Source of the DNA: an uncultured Comamonadaceae bacterium
GTDB lineage: Bacteria; Pseudomonadota; Gammaproteobacteria; Burkholderiales; Burkholderiaceae
Direction of reading: 5' to 3'
DNA: 64,000 bases
Assembly: GCA_946482595.1 (NCBI GenBank)
Contig: CAMLSD010000005.1
Span: 1 to 64,000, forward strand
Shown: positions 17,781 through 26,341 of the stretch, piece after piece
Numbering within the stretch: position 1 is the first letter of the stretch
Layout: every line of letters starts with the position of its first letter
Notes under the pieces: model-generated
Told to the model about the DNA's origin: nothing
The model's input: the letters and a program-made list of their open reading frames with translations, nothing else
Database searches by the model: none
Position numbers and translations under genes: made by a program

Positions 17781-18875
17781 ATGAGCCTCAAATGCGGCAT
17801 CGTCGGCCTGCCCAACGTCGGCAAGTCGACCCTGTTCAACGCCCTCACCAAGGCCGGCATCGCCGCCGAGAACTACCCGTTCTGCACCATCGAGCCCAAC
17901 GTGGGCATCGTCGAACTGCCCGACCCGCGGTTGCAGGCGCTGGCCGAGATCGTCAAGCCCGAGCGCATCGTGCCGGCGATCGTCGAGTTCGTGGACATCG
18001 CAGGCCTGGTGGCTGGCGCCTCCAAGGGCGAGGGCCTGGGCAACCAGTTCCTCTCGCACATCCGCGAGACCGACGCCATCGTCAACGTGGTGCGCTGCTT
18101 CGAGGACGAGAACGTGATCCACGTCGCCGGGCGGGTCGACCCGATCTCGGACATCGAGGTGATCCAGACCGAGCTGTGCCTGGCCGACCTGTCCACCGTC
18201 GAGAAGAGCCTGCAGCGCTACACCAAGGTGGCCAAGGCCGGCGGCGACAAGGACGCGCTGCGCCTGGTCGAGGTGCTCAAGAAGTGCGAGGCCGTGCTCA
18301 ATGAAGGCAAGCCGGTGCGCACGATCGACTTCAGCAAGGAAGAACTGGTCGTGCTCAAGCCGCTGTGCCTGATCACCGCCAAGCCGGCGATGTTCGTGGG
18401 CAACGTGGCTGAAGACGGCTTCGAGAACAACCCCTTCCTCGACCGCCTGAAGGAATACGCCGCAGCGCAGAACGCCCCGGTGGTGGCCATCTGCGCCAAG
18501 ACCGAGGCCGAACTGTCCGAGATGAGCGACGAGGACCGCGCGATGTTCCTGGCCGAGATGGGCCAGGACGAACCCGGCCTGAACCGCCTGATCCGTGCCG
18601 GCTTCAGCCTGCTGGGCCTGCAGACCTACTTCACGGCCGGCGTCAAGGAAGTGCGCGCCTGGACCATCCACAAGGGCGACACCGCGCCCCAGGCGGCCGG
18701 CGTGATCCACACCGACTTCGAGCGCGGTTTCATCCGCGCCCAGACCATCGCCTTCGACGACTTCATCGCCTACAAGGGTGAGCAAGGTGCCAAGGACGCC
18801 GGCAAGATGCGCGCCGAAGGCAAGGAATACGTCGTGAAGGACGGGGACGTGCTGAACTTCCTGTTCAACGTCTGA
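17781..18875 (+). CDS. ychF: Redox-regulated ATPase YchF
   Basis: A 364-residue Obg-related P-loop protein that hydrolyses ATP and binds ribosomes. The G1 loop GLPNVGKST (residues 8-16), the switch II block DIAGLV and a C-terminal TGS domain (about 280-364, [16 protein letters not shown] then [17 protein letters not shown]) are all present. Length matches the near-universal family. ATG 17781 gives the standard start [17 protein letters not shown]; the open frame extends far upstream without family sequence. No regulatory sequence is evident in the short gap from the upstream membrane-protein gene. Confidence 0.97.
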   Translation: MSLKCGIVGLPNVGKSTLFNALTKAGIAAENYPFCTIEPNVGIVELPDPRLQALAEIVKPERIVPAIVEFVDIAGLVAGASKGEGLGNQFLSHIRETDAIVNVVRCFEDENVIHVAGRVDPISDIEVIQTELCLADLSTVEKSLQRYTKVAKAGGDKDALRLVEVLKKCEAVLNEGKPVRTIDFSKEELVVLKPLCLITAKPAMFVGNVAEDGFENNPFLDRLKEYAAAQNAPVVAICAKTEAELSEMSDEDRAMFLAEMGQDEPGLNRLIRAGFSLLGLQTYFTAGVKEVRAWTIHKGDTAPQAAGVIHTDFERGFIRAQTIAFDDFIAYKGEQGAKDAGKMRAEGKEYVVKDGDVLNFLFNV

Positions 18876-19006
18876 TTCGGGGCGGCGACGGGCGGTGCAC
18901 AGGCGGCCGCCCGAACCCTTCGTCGTGCGGCGATTGCACCCACTTTCACCGCACATGATGCGGCAAATGGCTTGCGACTGCGGCGAATGACGCCCACAAT
19001 CACCGC

Positions 19007-20128
19007 ATGTACAGCGGCGATTACCTCTACATCTGGCAGGCGCCCGACTGGCCTCGATGGCGCTACGACCTCAGCACACTGGCGGAGCCCATGGCACAGG
19101 TCAGCCGCGCCCAAGGGGTGCTGCTGGGCCGGCTCGCTGACGTGGGCCTGGGTCTGCGCGACGAAGCCCGCCTGGCCGCCTTGACCAACGATGTGCTCAA
19201 GACCAGCGAGATCGAAGGTGAACACCTGAATGCGGCCTCCGTGCGGTCGTCCATCGCCCGCCGCCTGGGGGTGGACATCGGATCGCTGGCGCCCGTGGAC
19301 CGGCACGTCGAGGGCGTGGTGGAGATGGTGCTGGATGCGACCACCCAACCTGCCGCCCCTCTTACACCTGAGCGCCTTTACGCATGGCACGCAGCGCTCT
19401 TTCCCACCGGCTACTCTGGCCTCACCAGGATCACCACAGGCGCATGGCGCGACGATGCCCACGGCCCCATGCAGGTGGTCTCCGGCCCGATGAATCGCCA
19501 GCGAGTGCACTTCCAGGCGCCCCCAGCAGAGCGACTGACGTCGGAGCTGGACGTATTCCTGGCCTGGCTGAATGACCCGGAGCCCGACGATCCGGGACTG
19601 ATCCGTGCAGGGCTCGGTCACTTGTGGTTCGTCACGCTGCATCCTTTCGATGATGGCAACGGCCGCATCGCACGTGCCGTGGGTGACCTCCTGCTGGCGC
19701 GCGCCGACGCAAGCCCCCTGCGCTTCTACAGCCTGTCCGCACAGATCCAGCGTGAGCGCAAGAGCTACTACGACATCCTTGAGCGCACACAAAAGGGCTC
19801 GATGGATGTGACGCCATGGCTGCGCTGGTTCCTGGACATGCTCGGCCAGGCCGTGGCCCAAGCCCATGGTGAACTGGACGCCGTACTGTTCAAGGCGCGG
19901 TTCTGGCAGAGCCTGCAAGGCGCCTCATTGAATGAGCGCCAGGTCAAGGTGCTGAACCGCATGCTGGATGGCTTCGAGGGCAAGCTCACCAACAGCAAAT
20001 GGGCCGCGTTGGCCAAGTGCTCCTCGGACACCGCGCTGCGAGACATCAGCGACCTGATGGAGCGAGGAATCCTGCGCAAGACAGCCGCCGGCGGGCGCAG
20101 CACGAGCTATGAGTTGAAGCCGCTGTGA
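19007..20128 (+). CDS. Fic-family AMP-transferase with winged-helix C-terminus
   Basis: A 373-residue Fic protein. The active-site motif HPFDDGNGR is intact at 212-220 (H212 catalytic). The inhibitory motif TSEIEG at 66-71, with E70 as the blocking glutamate, lies N-terminal to the Fic core, so this is a class II, self-inhibited enzyme. Residues 1-60 match the DUF4172-like N-terminal domain, and 305-370 form a winged helix (NSKWAALAKCSSDTALRDISDLMERGIL). Such proteins AMPylate target proteins; the target is unknown. No antitoxin gene is adjacent, as expected when inhibition is built in. It stands alone between ychF and the Clp-N/HTH pair. Confidence 0.9.
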   Translation: MYSGDYLYIWQAPDWPRWRYDLSTLAEPMAQVSRAQGVLLGRLADVGLGLRDEARLAALTNDVLKTSEIEGEHLNAASVRSSIARRLGVDIGSLAPVDRHVEGVVEMVLDATTQPAAPLTPERLYAWHAALFPTGYSGLTRITTGAWRDDAHGPMQVVSGPMNRQRVHFQAPPAERLTSELDVFLAWLNDPEPDDPGLIRAGLGHLWFVTLHPFDDGNGRIARAVGDLLLARADASPLRFYSLSAQIQRERKSYYDILERTQKGSMDVTPWLRWFLDMLGQAVAQAHGELDAVLFKARFWQSLQGASLNERQVKVLNRMLDGFEGKLTNSKWAALAKCSSDTALRDISDLMERGILRKTAAGGRSTSYELKPL

Positions 20129-20206
20129 AAGGCGCCCGGGGCCCATCCGGGGCTGAGAAGGTGTGCAGGGTCGTCTCTCGCTCACGCAGGATGTGGCAAC
20201 AAGCTT

Positions 20207-20746
20207 TCAGGCGCGATCGGCGGTCTGCGCCCAGTCCTGGATAGCCAGGTTCGCTGCCGCTTCCAGCTGGCTTGGCACGATCCCCAGGTGGCCAAACGCA
20301 CGTGCGGCGACGGAATAGCGCTCTTCGCCAGCGGCAAGCAGGACATCGGCGCCCAGCAGCGGCCGTGACCGCCGGTCAGGCGCACGCTCGGCAATGCGCT
20401 GCATCAGGGCCTGGCCGGACGCGGCGGCCGTGTACAGCTTCGGCGCGGGGCGGACCGCTGCAGGCGACGCTGGTGTCGCGGACGGCCTCGATCCCGCACC
20501 GAGTCCGAGGTGATCCAGCGAGCTCAGATACTGGGCCCTGATGGCCGCAGCGAACGACTCGCCCGTCAGGCCCAGTCGTTCAAAAGCCTGCAACGCTGTG
20601 TTGTCCGGCAAGGCGATCGCCGCCAGCACGAAGTGTTCGGAGCCGGGGGTCGGCGTCCCGTCACCTCGGGCCAGGCGCTCCGCCTCGCCAGACAAGCTGG
20701 CGATGGTCGCCACATCACGAAATTTGCACTTGATGGCATCGAACAT
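20207..20746 (-). CDS. Clp N-terminal-domain protein without ATPase
   Basis: A 179-residue protein built from two copies of the four-helix Clp-N repeat: GSEHFVLAAIALPDNTALQAFERLGLTGESFAAAI (about 36-70) and LLGADVLLAAGEERYSVAARAFGHLGIVPSQLEAAA (about 130-165), separated by an Ala/Pro linker. In ClpA/ClpC/ClpB this double repeat binds substrates and adaptors, but here no AAA module follows. It is the second gene after a 68-residue HTH regulator (19-bp gap), so the two almost certainly share a promoter. A role as adaptor, decoy or stress sensor is inference. Confidence 0.8.
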   Translation of the reverse strand: MFDAIKCKFRDVATIASLSGEAERLARGDGTPTPGSEHFVLAAIALPDNTALQAFERLGLTGESFAAAIRAQYLSSLDHLGLGAGSRPSATPASPAAVRPAPKLYTAAASGQALMQRIAERAPDRRSRPLLGADVLLAAGEERYSVAARAFGHLGIVPSQLEAAANLAIQDWAQTADRA

Positions 20747-20765
20747 GCTTGATCCCGGCCAGCGT

Positions 20766-20972
20766 TCAGGCTTGTAGATGAGAAAGCCGACGGTGCGCCG
20801 ACTGCTTGGTCACGCCCAGGGCTTCGCCGATCTGGGACCAGGACCAGCCCTCCTGCAGCGCGATGCGGACGACGCTCGCCTCGTAGTCGTCGGCCAGCCG
20901 GCGCAGTGCCACGACACACGCCAGCGCCTGGGCAACATCCGAGGGATCGGGAAGGTGTTCAGACAGGTCCAT
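20766..20972 (-). CDS. Small helix-turn-helix regulator (68 aa)
   Basis: A 68-residue protein that is almost only a DNA-binding domain. Residues 15-40 are helical and 41-65 (EGWSWSQIGEALGVTKQSAHRRLSHL) form a clear helix-turn-helix of the sigma-region-4-like type. The ATG at 20972 is chosen because a promoter with consensus spacing ends 7 bp before it. The open frame continues upstream but would run through the operators. It is first in an operon with the Clp-N protein, a pairing I recall as common in actinobacteria. It probably represses itself through two 18-bp sites directly upstream. Confidence 0.75.
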   Translation of the reverse strand: MDLSEHLPDPSDVAQALACVVALRRLADDYEASVVRIALQEGWSWSQIGEALGVTKQSAHRRLSHLQA

Positions 20973-21021
20973 GCCGTCAACATTAGCTGACGGCGTCTTG
21001 ATCGTCAACACATGCTGACGA
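20973..21021 (-). promoter_or_regulatory. Twin operators on a leaderless promoter
   Basis: Two near-identical 18-bp palindromes, CGTCAACA-nnn-GCTGACG (20975-20992 and 21003-21020), lie 28 bp apart centre to centre. On the minus strand they cover a promoter: -35 TTGACG (21008-21003), 17-bp spacer, -10 TAATGT (20985-20980), with transcription expected to begin at or next to the A of the HTH gene's ATG at 20972. Confidence 0.7.
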
Positions 21022-21247
21022 ATGCCCACGACTGCGCCGGGCCATGCGATGCAGTCTGCCCTGGACCAGGGCAAGTCACCAACATATTGGTTCGCACCTT
21101 CTCGGCTCCCTAACTCTGGGGATCGGCCACACCGGCATAGGGATGGCAACCCGCCGTCGTGGCACCTAAGGTAGAGCCCATGTCACGCGCAGAGCCGCCA
21201 TGCGGCGGCCCGACGCATTGGTCTTGGCTCCACCCAAAGGTTCTTTC

Positions 21248-22051
21248 ATGCCCCGTACCCTGATGTTCGGCTCCACCGGGCCCGAAGTCCGTCAACTCCA
21301 GGAAGGTCTGAACAAGCTCCCCACCCACCTGCCGCAACTTGTGCCTGACGGACAGTTCGGCGGCAAGACGAAGGCGCGGGTGCAGGAGTTCCAATCCGGC
21401 AACAAGCTCACGCCGGACGGCATCGTCGGGCCGCTGACCTGGGAGTCGCTGCTGGCCTTGCTGTCCATGGTGGCCCAGGGCGGCGTACCGGTGGTGCCGG
21501 GCCTGCCCGGTGGGGCGTATGCAGCGCTGCGCCCGCTGGTGCTGACGATCGCGCAACAGCACATGGGCACGGTGGATTTCTCGGTGCGCATCGGCAACCG
21601 GCCCAAGGGGCTGGACTTCCTGATCGAGATGTTCAAGTTTGCGGCCAACGTGCAGCTGACCGAGGCCAACTTCCGCAAGAACGGCACGGGGGACTGGCAC
21701 TGGAAGCCGTGGGTGGGCCTGAAGACCCAGGAAAAGAGCTGGTGCGGCATCTTTGCGGTGTACTGCTACCGCAAGGCCGGCATTCCGGTGAGCTGGGACA
21801 TCGGCCGAGGCGGGCCGGTGGGGCCGCTCAAGCTGGCGAGCTGGAGCAGCAATTTCGCGGCCGGCATCCGGCAGGCCGACATCGGCTGTGTGGCCACACA
21901 GAGCCATCACTTCCTGATCGAAAGCGTGGACGGCACCGGCCCGGCCCCCGGGCTCACCACGATCGACGGCAACACCGAATGGGGCCGCATCCAGCGCAAG
22001 ACCATGCACCGGGTGGGCAAGGACAACTTCAACCACTACCAGCTCGCCTGA
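21248..22051 (+). CDS. Peptidoglycan-binding protein with cysteine-peptidase domain
   Basis: A 267-residue protein. Residues about 5-70 form a peptidoglycan-binding domain (GSTGPEVRQLQEGLNKL, then DGQFGGKTKARVQEFQ and DGIVGPLTWESLL). The C-terminal half looks like a CHAP/NlpC-type amidase domain with a candidate nucleophile C166 in KSWCGIFAVYCYRKAG and a candidate histidine H220 or H221 in QSHHFLIE. There is no signal peptide, so export would need a holin-like or other route, as for endolysins. ATG 21248 follows AAAGGTT. It is flanked by a terminator and has no phage neighbours. Likely a cell-wall hydrolase; target unknown. Confidence 0.8.
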   Translation: MPRTLMFGSTGPEVRQLQEGLNKLPTHLPQLVPDGQFGGKTKARVQEFQSGNKLTPDGIVGPLTWESLLALLSMVAQGGVPVVPGLPGGAYAALRPLVLTIAQQHMGTVDFSVRIGNRPKGLDFLIEMFKFAANVQLTEANFRKNGTGDWHWKPWVGLKTQEKSWCGIFAVYCYRKAGIPVSWDIGRGGPVGPLKLASWSSNFAAGIRQADIGCVATQSHHFLIESVDGTGPAPGLTTIDGNTEWGRIQRKTMHRVGKDNFNHYQLA

Positions 22052-22074
22052 GAGGCACAATGCAGCCTCCTGAC

Positions 22075-22098
22075 CAAGGCGCCCCACGGGGCGCCTTG
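22075..22098 (+). terminator. Intrinsic terminator after the peptidase gene
   Basis: An 11-bp perfect stem (CAAGGCGCCCC / GGGGCGCCTTG) with a tiny loop starts 24 bp after the stop codon and is followed by TGCGTTTC. Confidence 0.75.
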
Positions 22099-22124
22099 TG
22101 CGTTTCTGAACGGAGGTAACCACG

Positions 22125-23003
22125 ATGGAACCGAACTTCCACCTGTCACCGGTGGTCGCGGGCTGCTGGCGCATGCACGACTGGCACTGGACACCCCAGC
22201 AAAGACTGCGCTGGATCGAACAATGCCTGGACCTGGGCGTCACGAGCTTCGACCATGCCGACATCTACGGCGGCTACACCGTGGAGGCCCTGTTCGGCGA
22301 GGCGCTGGCCCTGTCGCCCGGGCTGCGCCAGCGACTGCAGCTGGTGAGCAAATGCGGCATCCAGCTGGTCAGCGCCACGCGCCCGCAGCACCGCGTGAAG
22401 GCCTATGACACCTCGCCGCAGCACATCGTTGCCAGTGTCGAGCAGTCGCTACGCGCGCTGCGGTGCGACCACCTCGACCTGCTGCTGATCCACCGCCCCG
22501 ACCCGCTGATGGACGCCGACGCTGTGGCGCAGGCCTTCGAGCAGCTACGCCAGGCAGGCAAGGTGCGCCACTTCGGCGTCTCCAACTTCACGCCAGCCCA
22601 GTTTGCACTGCTGGCCAGCCGCACGCCGCTGGTGACGAACCAGGTCGAATGCTCCCCGCTGCAGCGGGACGCCCTGCACGATGGCACGCTGGATCAGGCG
22701 CAGCAGTTGCGCCTGCGGCCGATGATCTGGTCGCCTCTGGCGGGCGGGCGCCTCTTCAGCGGCGAAGACGCCCAGGCCGTCCAGGTGCGGCAGACGCTGA
22801 CCGAGGTGGGCGCGGACCTGGGCTGCTCGCCGGCGACGGTGGCCTATGCCTGGCTGCTGCGGCACCCGAGTCGGCCTCATCCGATCACCGGCTCCGGTCG
22901 CATCGAGGCGATCCGTGACGCCGTGCGAGCGCTGGACGTGCACCTGCCGGCGGCCACCTGGCATGCGATCTGGTCGGCCGGCGCCGGACGGGAAGTGCCC
23001 TGA
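22125..23003 (+). CDS. Aldo/keto reductase (YdhF-like)
   Basis: A 292-residue NADPH-dependent aldo/keto reductase with the (beta/alpha)8 barrel. Conserved blocks are GVTSFDHADIYGGY (catalytic Asp and Tyr), KCGIQ (catalytic Lys), LDLLLIHRPDPLMD with the active-site histidine, and the cofactor-binding IxGSGRIEAIRDAV near the end. The closest known type is E. coli YdhF, whose physiological substrate is not settled. A GGAGG ribosome site lies 8 bp before the ATG. It stands between a terminator and the hybrid kinase gene. Confidence 0.92.
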   Translation: MEPNFHLSPVVAGCWRMHDWHWTPQQRLRWIEQCLDLGVTSFDHADIYGGYTVEALFGEALALSPGLRQRLQLVSKCGIQLVSATRPQHRVKAYDTSPQHIVASVEQSLRALRCDHLDLLLIHRPDPLMDADAVAQAFEQLRQAGKVRHFGVSNFTPAQFALLASRTPLVTNQVECSPLQRDALHDGTLDQAQQLRLRPMIWSPLAGGRLFSGEDAQAVQVRQTLTEVGADLGCSPATVAYAWLLRHPSRPHPITGSGRIEAIRDAVRALDVHLPAATWHAIWSAGAGREVP

Positions 23004-23113
23004 GGTGGCTTGCGCTGCGTCAAGGCCTGCACCTACGGGTGCGGAGGGAGTGACGCAGCACCCAGGCCGGTGTTAGGCTGGACAACATCGTCCAGTGGTC
23101 GTGCTGCCCCGAG

Positions 23114-26100
23114 ATGCCCGTCGACGCCCCGCCGATCACCGTGTTGCGACGAGTCCTGGCCACCTTCGTGGCCTACGGACTGCTGTCGCTGGCGGCGCTG
23201 TCGCTGGCCATCCCGCCGGGTTATGCCTCCCCACTGTATCCGTCGGCTGGCGTCGCGCTGGCCGCCACGCTGGCATGGGGCCCCTGGCAGGCCTTGTCGG
23301 CTGCTGCAGCGGCGCTCGCGGTCAATACCTACCTGTCGTGGTCAGGCGACACCGGCGCCAGCATGTGGCTGCCACCGGCGATCTCGGTGGGCGTGGCGCT
23401 GCAGGCCTGGGCCGCAGCCGTGCTCGTTCGGCGCCACCTGAAAGCACCGTTCACGCTGGAGAAGCCCCAGCAGATCCTGCGCTTCATGATGATCGGCGGC
23501 CCGCTGGCATGTTTCATCAGCGCTTCCGTCGGCACGCTGGCGCTGACGCAGTTCAGCGCCATCGAACGTGACCAATGGCTGGTGACCTGGTTCACCTGGT
23601 GGTGTGGGGACTCGCTGGGGGTGCTGATCGCCGCCCCCATCGTGCTGAGCTTCATCGGTCAGCCCCGGGAAGAATGGATGCCGCGGCGCATCACCGTGGC
23701 GCTGCCGCTGGCTGCCACGACGGCGCTGCTGTGGCTGGCGATCTCGGCCGTCTCGCGGTGGGAGGATGAACGTGCCGAAGCGACGTTCTCGCGCGACGCC
23801 AGCGCGCTGGCCAACAACGTGGTGCTGGGCCTGCGTCGACACCTCGACGCCCTCGACGCAATGCATGGCGTGTACCTGGCCTCGCAGGAGGTCTCACGCA
23901 GCGAATTCACTGCCGCCAGCGAGCCCTGGCACGCCAAGCTGAAGGGTCTGCAGGCGCTGGGCTGGCACATCCGGGTGGACCGGCGTGAGGTACCGGCGCT
24001 GGAGTCGCGCATGCAGGCCGAGGGCCTGCCGGGTTTCCGGGTGTTTGACCGTCCCGAAGGTCGCAGCCTCACGGTGCAGGATCGCGAGGTCGTGGCCATG
24101 CAGTTCGTCGAGCCCATGCCGGGCAACTCGCAGGCGCTGGGTGTGAACGTGCTGTCGATCCCGGCCGCCCGCGAGGCGATCGAACGAGCCCGACGGACCG
24201 GGGGTGCCGTGGCCACCAGCGGATTCCGGCTGACCCAGGAAACCGGCGAGCAGACGGGCGTCGTGGTCTACCGCGCCGTGTATGACGGCTGGCCGCGCAC
24301 TGAAGATCAGCGCATGGCCACAATGCGCGGCCTGGTGTTCGTCACGCTGCGACTGGGTGACACCCTGGATCGGCTGGTGGGTGAGTCACCCCGCGGCCTG
24401 AGTCTGTGCCTGTACGACCTGGACGCCGACCGCGCGCTGGCCGGCGATCCCCGCTGCCCGACCAGCGCATCGCGGCGCACACGCACGCAGGTCCACCTCG
24501 AGCCCTTCCGGTTTGCCGAACGACGCTGGGAGCTGCGCATCCACTCCGAGGCCCGTGCCGGTGTGGATGCCGGCTGGAACACCTGGATGTTCTCGGTGCT
24601 CGGGCTGCTCGCGGTGGCGATGCTGGGCACGCTGCTGCTGTTCATCACCGGCCGCACGCTGCGCATCGAGGCCGCGGTGCGCGACCGCACACGTCGGCTC
24701 GAACATGAGGTCCATGAACGGCGCCTGACTGAAGAGGCCCTGCGCGACAGCGAACGGCGCTTTCGCAACATCTTCAACACCGTGCCCATCGGTGTGGTCT
24801 ACACCGACCTGGAAGGCCAGATCATGCAGGCCAACCCCGGCTTTTCGCAGCTCACCGGGTTCGGGGCCGACGAACTGGTGCTGATGTCCACCAGCGCCCT
24901 GACCCACCCCGAAGACCGCGAGGCCGATGTCGAGCTGCTGCAGCGGCTGGCGCGTGGCGAGCTGCCGATGTACCGGCGCGACAAACGCTACCTCACCAAG
25001 GACGGACAGGTGCGCTGGGTGCGGGTGCTGGTGCGTCCGCTGCGCGACGGCGGCGGCACGCCTTACCGCACGGTGGGGGTGGTCGAGGACATCACCGAGC
25101 ACCTGCGGCTGCAGGAAGCCGAGCGCGGGCGCGAAGCCGCCGAGGCCGCCAACCGGGCCAAGAGCGAGTTCCTGTCGCGCATGAGCCACGAGCTGCGCAC
25201 ACCGCTCAACGCGATGCTGGGCTTTGCACAGTTGCTGGCGCTGGACCCGGGCTCGCAGGCCCAGGGCGGCCGCCAGCGCGACTGGATCGAACAGATCCAG
25301 AAGGCGGGCTGGCACCTGCTGAACATGATCAACGACGTGCTCGACCTGTCGCGCATCGAGCTGGGCGCGATCAAGCTTGAGCCGGTGCAGGTGTCGGTGC
25401 TGGCGGCCCTGGGCGAATCGGTGGCGATGGTCACGGCCGAGGCCGCCCGACGCAATGTGCACATCGAGATCCAGGGCATCGACGATGCGCTGCAACTGCT
25501 GGGCGACACCACCCGGGTCAAGCAGGTGCTCACCAACCTGCTGAGCAATGCGGTGAAGTACAACCGCGACGGCGGGGTCGTGCGTGTGCATGCCCACGGA
25601 CGTCGGGTCAACGGGCGGGCCTGGGTGCAGGTGAGCGTGGCTGACCAGGGGCTGGGCATGAGTGCCGATCAGCTCGCCAACCTGTTCCAGCCGTTCAACC
25701 GGCTGGGCCGCGAACGCACAGGACTGGCCGGCACCGGCATCGGTCTGGTCATCAGCAAGCGTCTGGCCGAAAGCATGGGAGGTTCACTCAACGTGACAAG
25801 CACGGAAGGGGTGGGCAGTTGCTTCACGCTCGAGTTGCCCGGCGTGGACACGAGCCTGCCCGCCAGTGCGGCCGAGCCCGAACCGCCGCCGCCACGCCCC
25901 GCGCAGTACGGGCCGCGCAGCGTGCATTACATCGAGGACAACGAGGTCAACGTGGAACTGATGCGCGGCGTGCTGGCTCACCGTCCCCAGGTGACGCTGA
26001 CGGTGTCGCCCACGCTCGCTCAGGGGCTGCAGCGGCTGCAGGCCCGCTCGCCCGATCTGCTGCTGCTCGACCTGCACCTGCCCGACGGCCACGGGCTGGA

Positions 26101-26341
26101 CCTGCTGGAGCGGATCAAGCAGGACCCGGCACTGGCGGCCATTCCGGTGGTGGTGGTGTCCGCCGATGCGCTGGAACATCAGCTCGAGGCAGCCGGCCTG
26201 GCCGGTGCGTGCCGCTACCTGACCAAACCGCTGGACGTTCGCCAGGTGCTGGAGGTGCTCGACGAGGTGCTCGGCCTGCCGGGCGACTCGCCCGGCGAGC
26301 CGCTCGTCACGGGAACAGCCACCACACCGCGCCCAGGCTGA
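23114..26341 (+). CDS. MASE1-CHASE-PAS hybrid sensor histidine kinase
   Basis: A 1,075-residue inner-membrane sensor. In order: a MASE1 integral membrane domain (about 10-195, several segments), a CHASE extracellular sensor (about 225-450, RHLDALDAMHGVYLASQEVSRSEF), a last membrane segment (492-515), a PAS domain with PAC tail (about 548-656), a HisKA domain with phosphorylated H692 in SHELRTPLNAML, a HATPase domain (about 790-910) and a C-terminal receiver with phospho-acceptor D986 in LLLLDLHLPDG. No partner regulator is next to it. A small dyad CTGGAC-N6-GTCCAG (23078-23095) lies just upstream. It overlaps the convergent dctM by 35 bp. The signal is unknown. Confidence 0.93.
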   Translation: MPVDAPPITVLRRVLATFVAYGLLSLAALSLAIPPGYASPLYPSAGVALAATLAWGPWQALSAAAAALAVNTYLSWSGDTGASMWLPPAISVGVALQAWAAAVLVRRHLKAPFTLEKPQQILRFMMIGGPLACFISASVGTLALTQFSAIERDQWLVTWFTWWCGDSLGVLIAAPIVLSFIGQPREEWMPRRITVALPLAATTALLWLAISAVSRWEDERAEATFSRDASALANNVVLGLRRHLDALDAMHGVYLASQEVSRSEFTAASEPWHAKLKGLQALGWHIRVDRREVPALESRMQAEGLPGFRVFDRPEGRSLTVQDREVVAMQFVEPMPGNSQALGVNVLSIPAAREAIERARRTGGAVATSGFRLTQETGEQTGVVVYRAVYDGWPRTEDQRMATMRGLVFVTLRLGDTLDRLVGESPRGLSLCLYDLDADRALAGDPRCPTSASRRTRTQVHLEPFRFAERRWELRIHSEARAGVDAGWNTWMFSVLGLLAVAMLGTLLLFITGRTLRIEAAVRDRTRRLEHEVHERRLTEEALRDSERRFRNIFNTVPIGVVYTDLEGQIMQANPGFSQLTGFGADELVLMSTSALTHPEDREADVELLQRLARGELPMYRRDKRYLTKDGQVRWVRVLVRPLRDGGGTPYRTVGVVEDITEHLRLQEAERGREAAEAANRAKSEFLSRMSHELRTPLNAMLGFAQLLALDPGSQAQGGRQRDWIEQIQKAGWHLLNMINDVLDLSRIELGAIKLEPVQVSVLAALGESVAMVTAEAARRNVHIEIQGIDDALQLLGDTTRVKQVLTNLLSNAVKYNRDGGVVRVHAHGRRVNGRAWVQVSVADQGLGMSADQLANLFQPFNRLGRERTGLAGTGIGLVISKRLAESMGGSLNVTSTEGVGSCFTLELPGVDTSLPASAAEPEPPPPRPAQYGPRSVHYIEDNEVNVELMRGVLAHRPQVTLTVSPTLAQGLQRLQARSPDLLLLDLHLPDGHGLDLLERIKQDPALAAIPVVVVSADALEHQLEAAGLAGACRYLTKPLDVRQVLEVLDEVLGLPGDSPGEPLVTGTATTPRPG

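Noticed and set aside
18876..18920. Terminator hairpin after ychF
   Set aside because: The stem TTCGGG...CCCGAA needs a bulge and has no T run; too weak to call.
20973..21021. Short repeats read as a CRISPR-like array
   Set aside because: Only two copies, palindromic, 28 bp apart and lying on a promoter; these are operators, and no cas genes are present.
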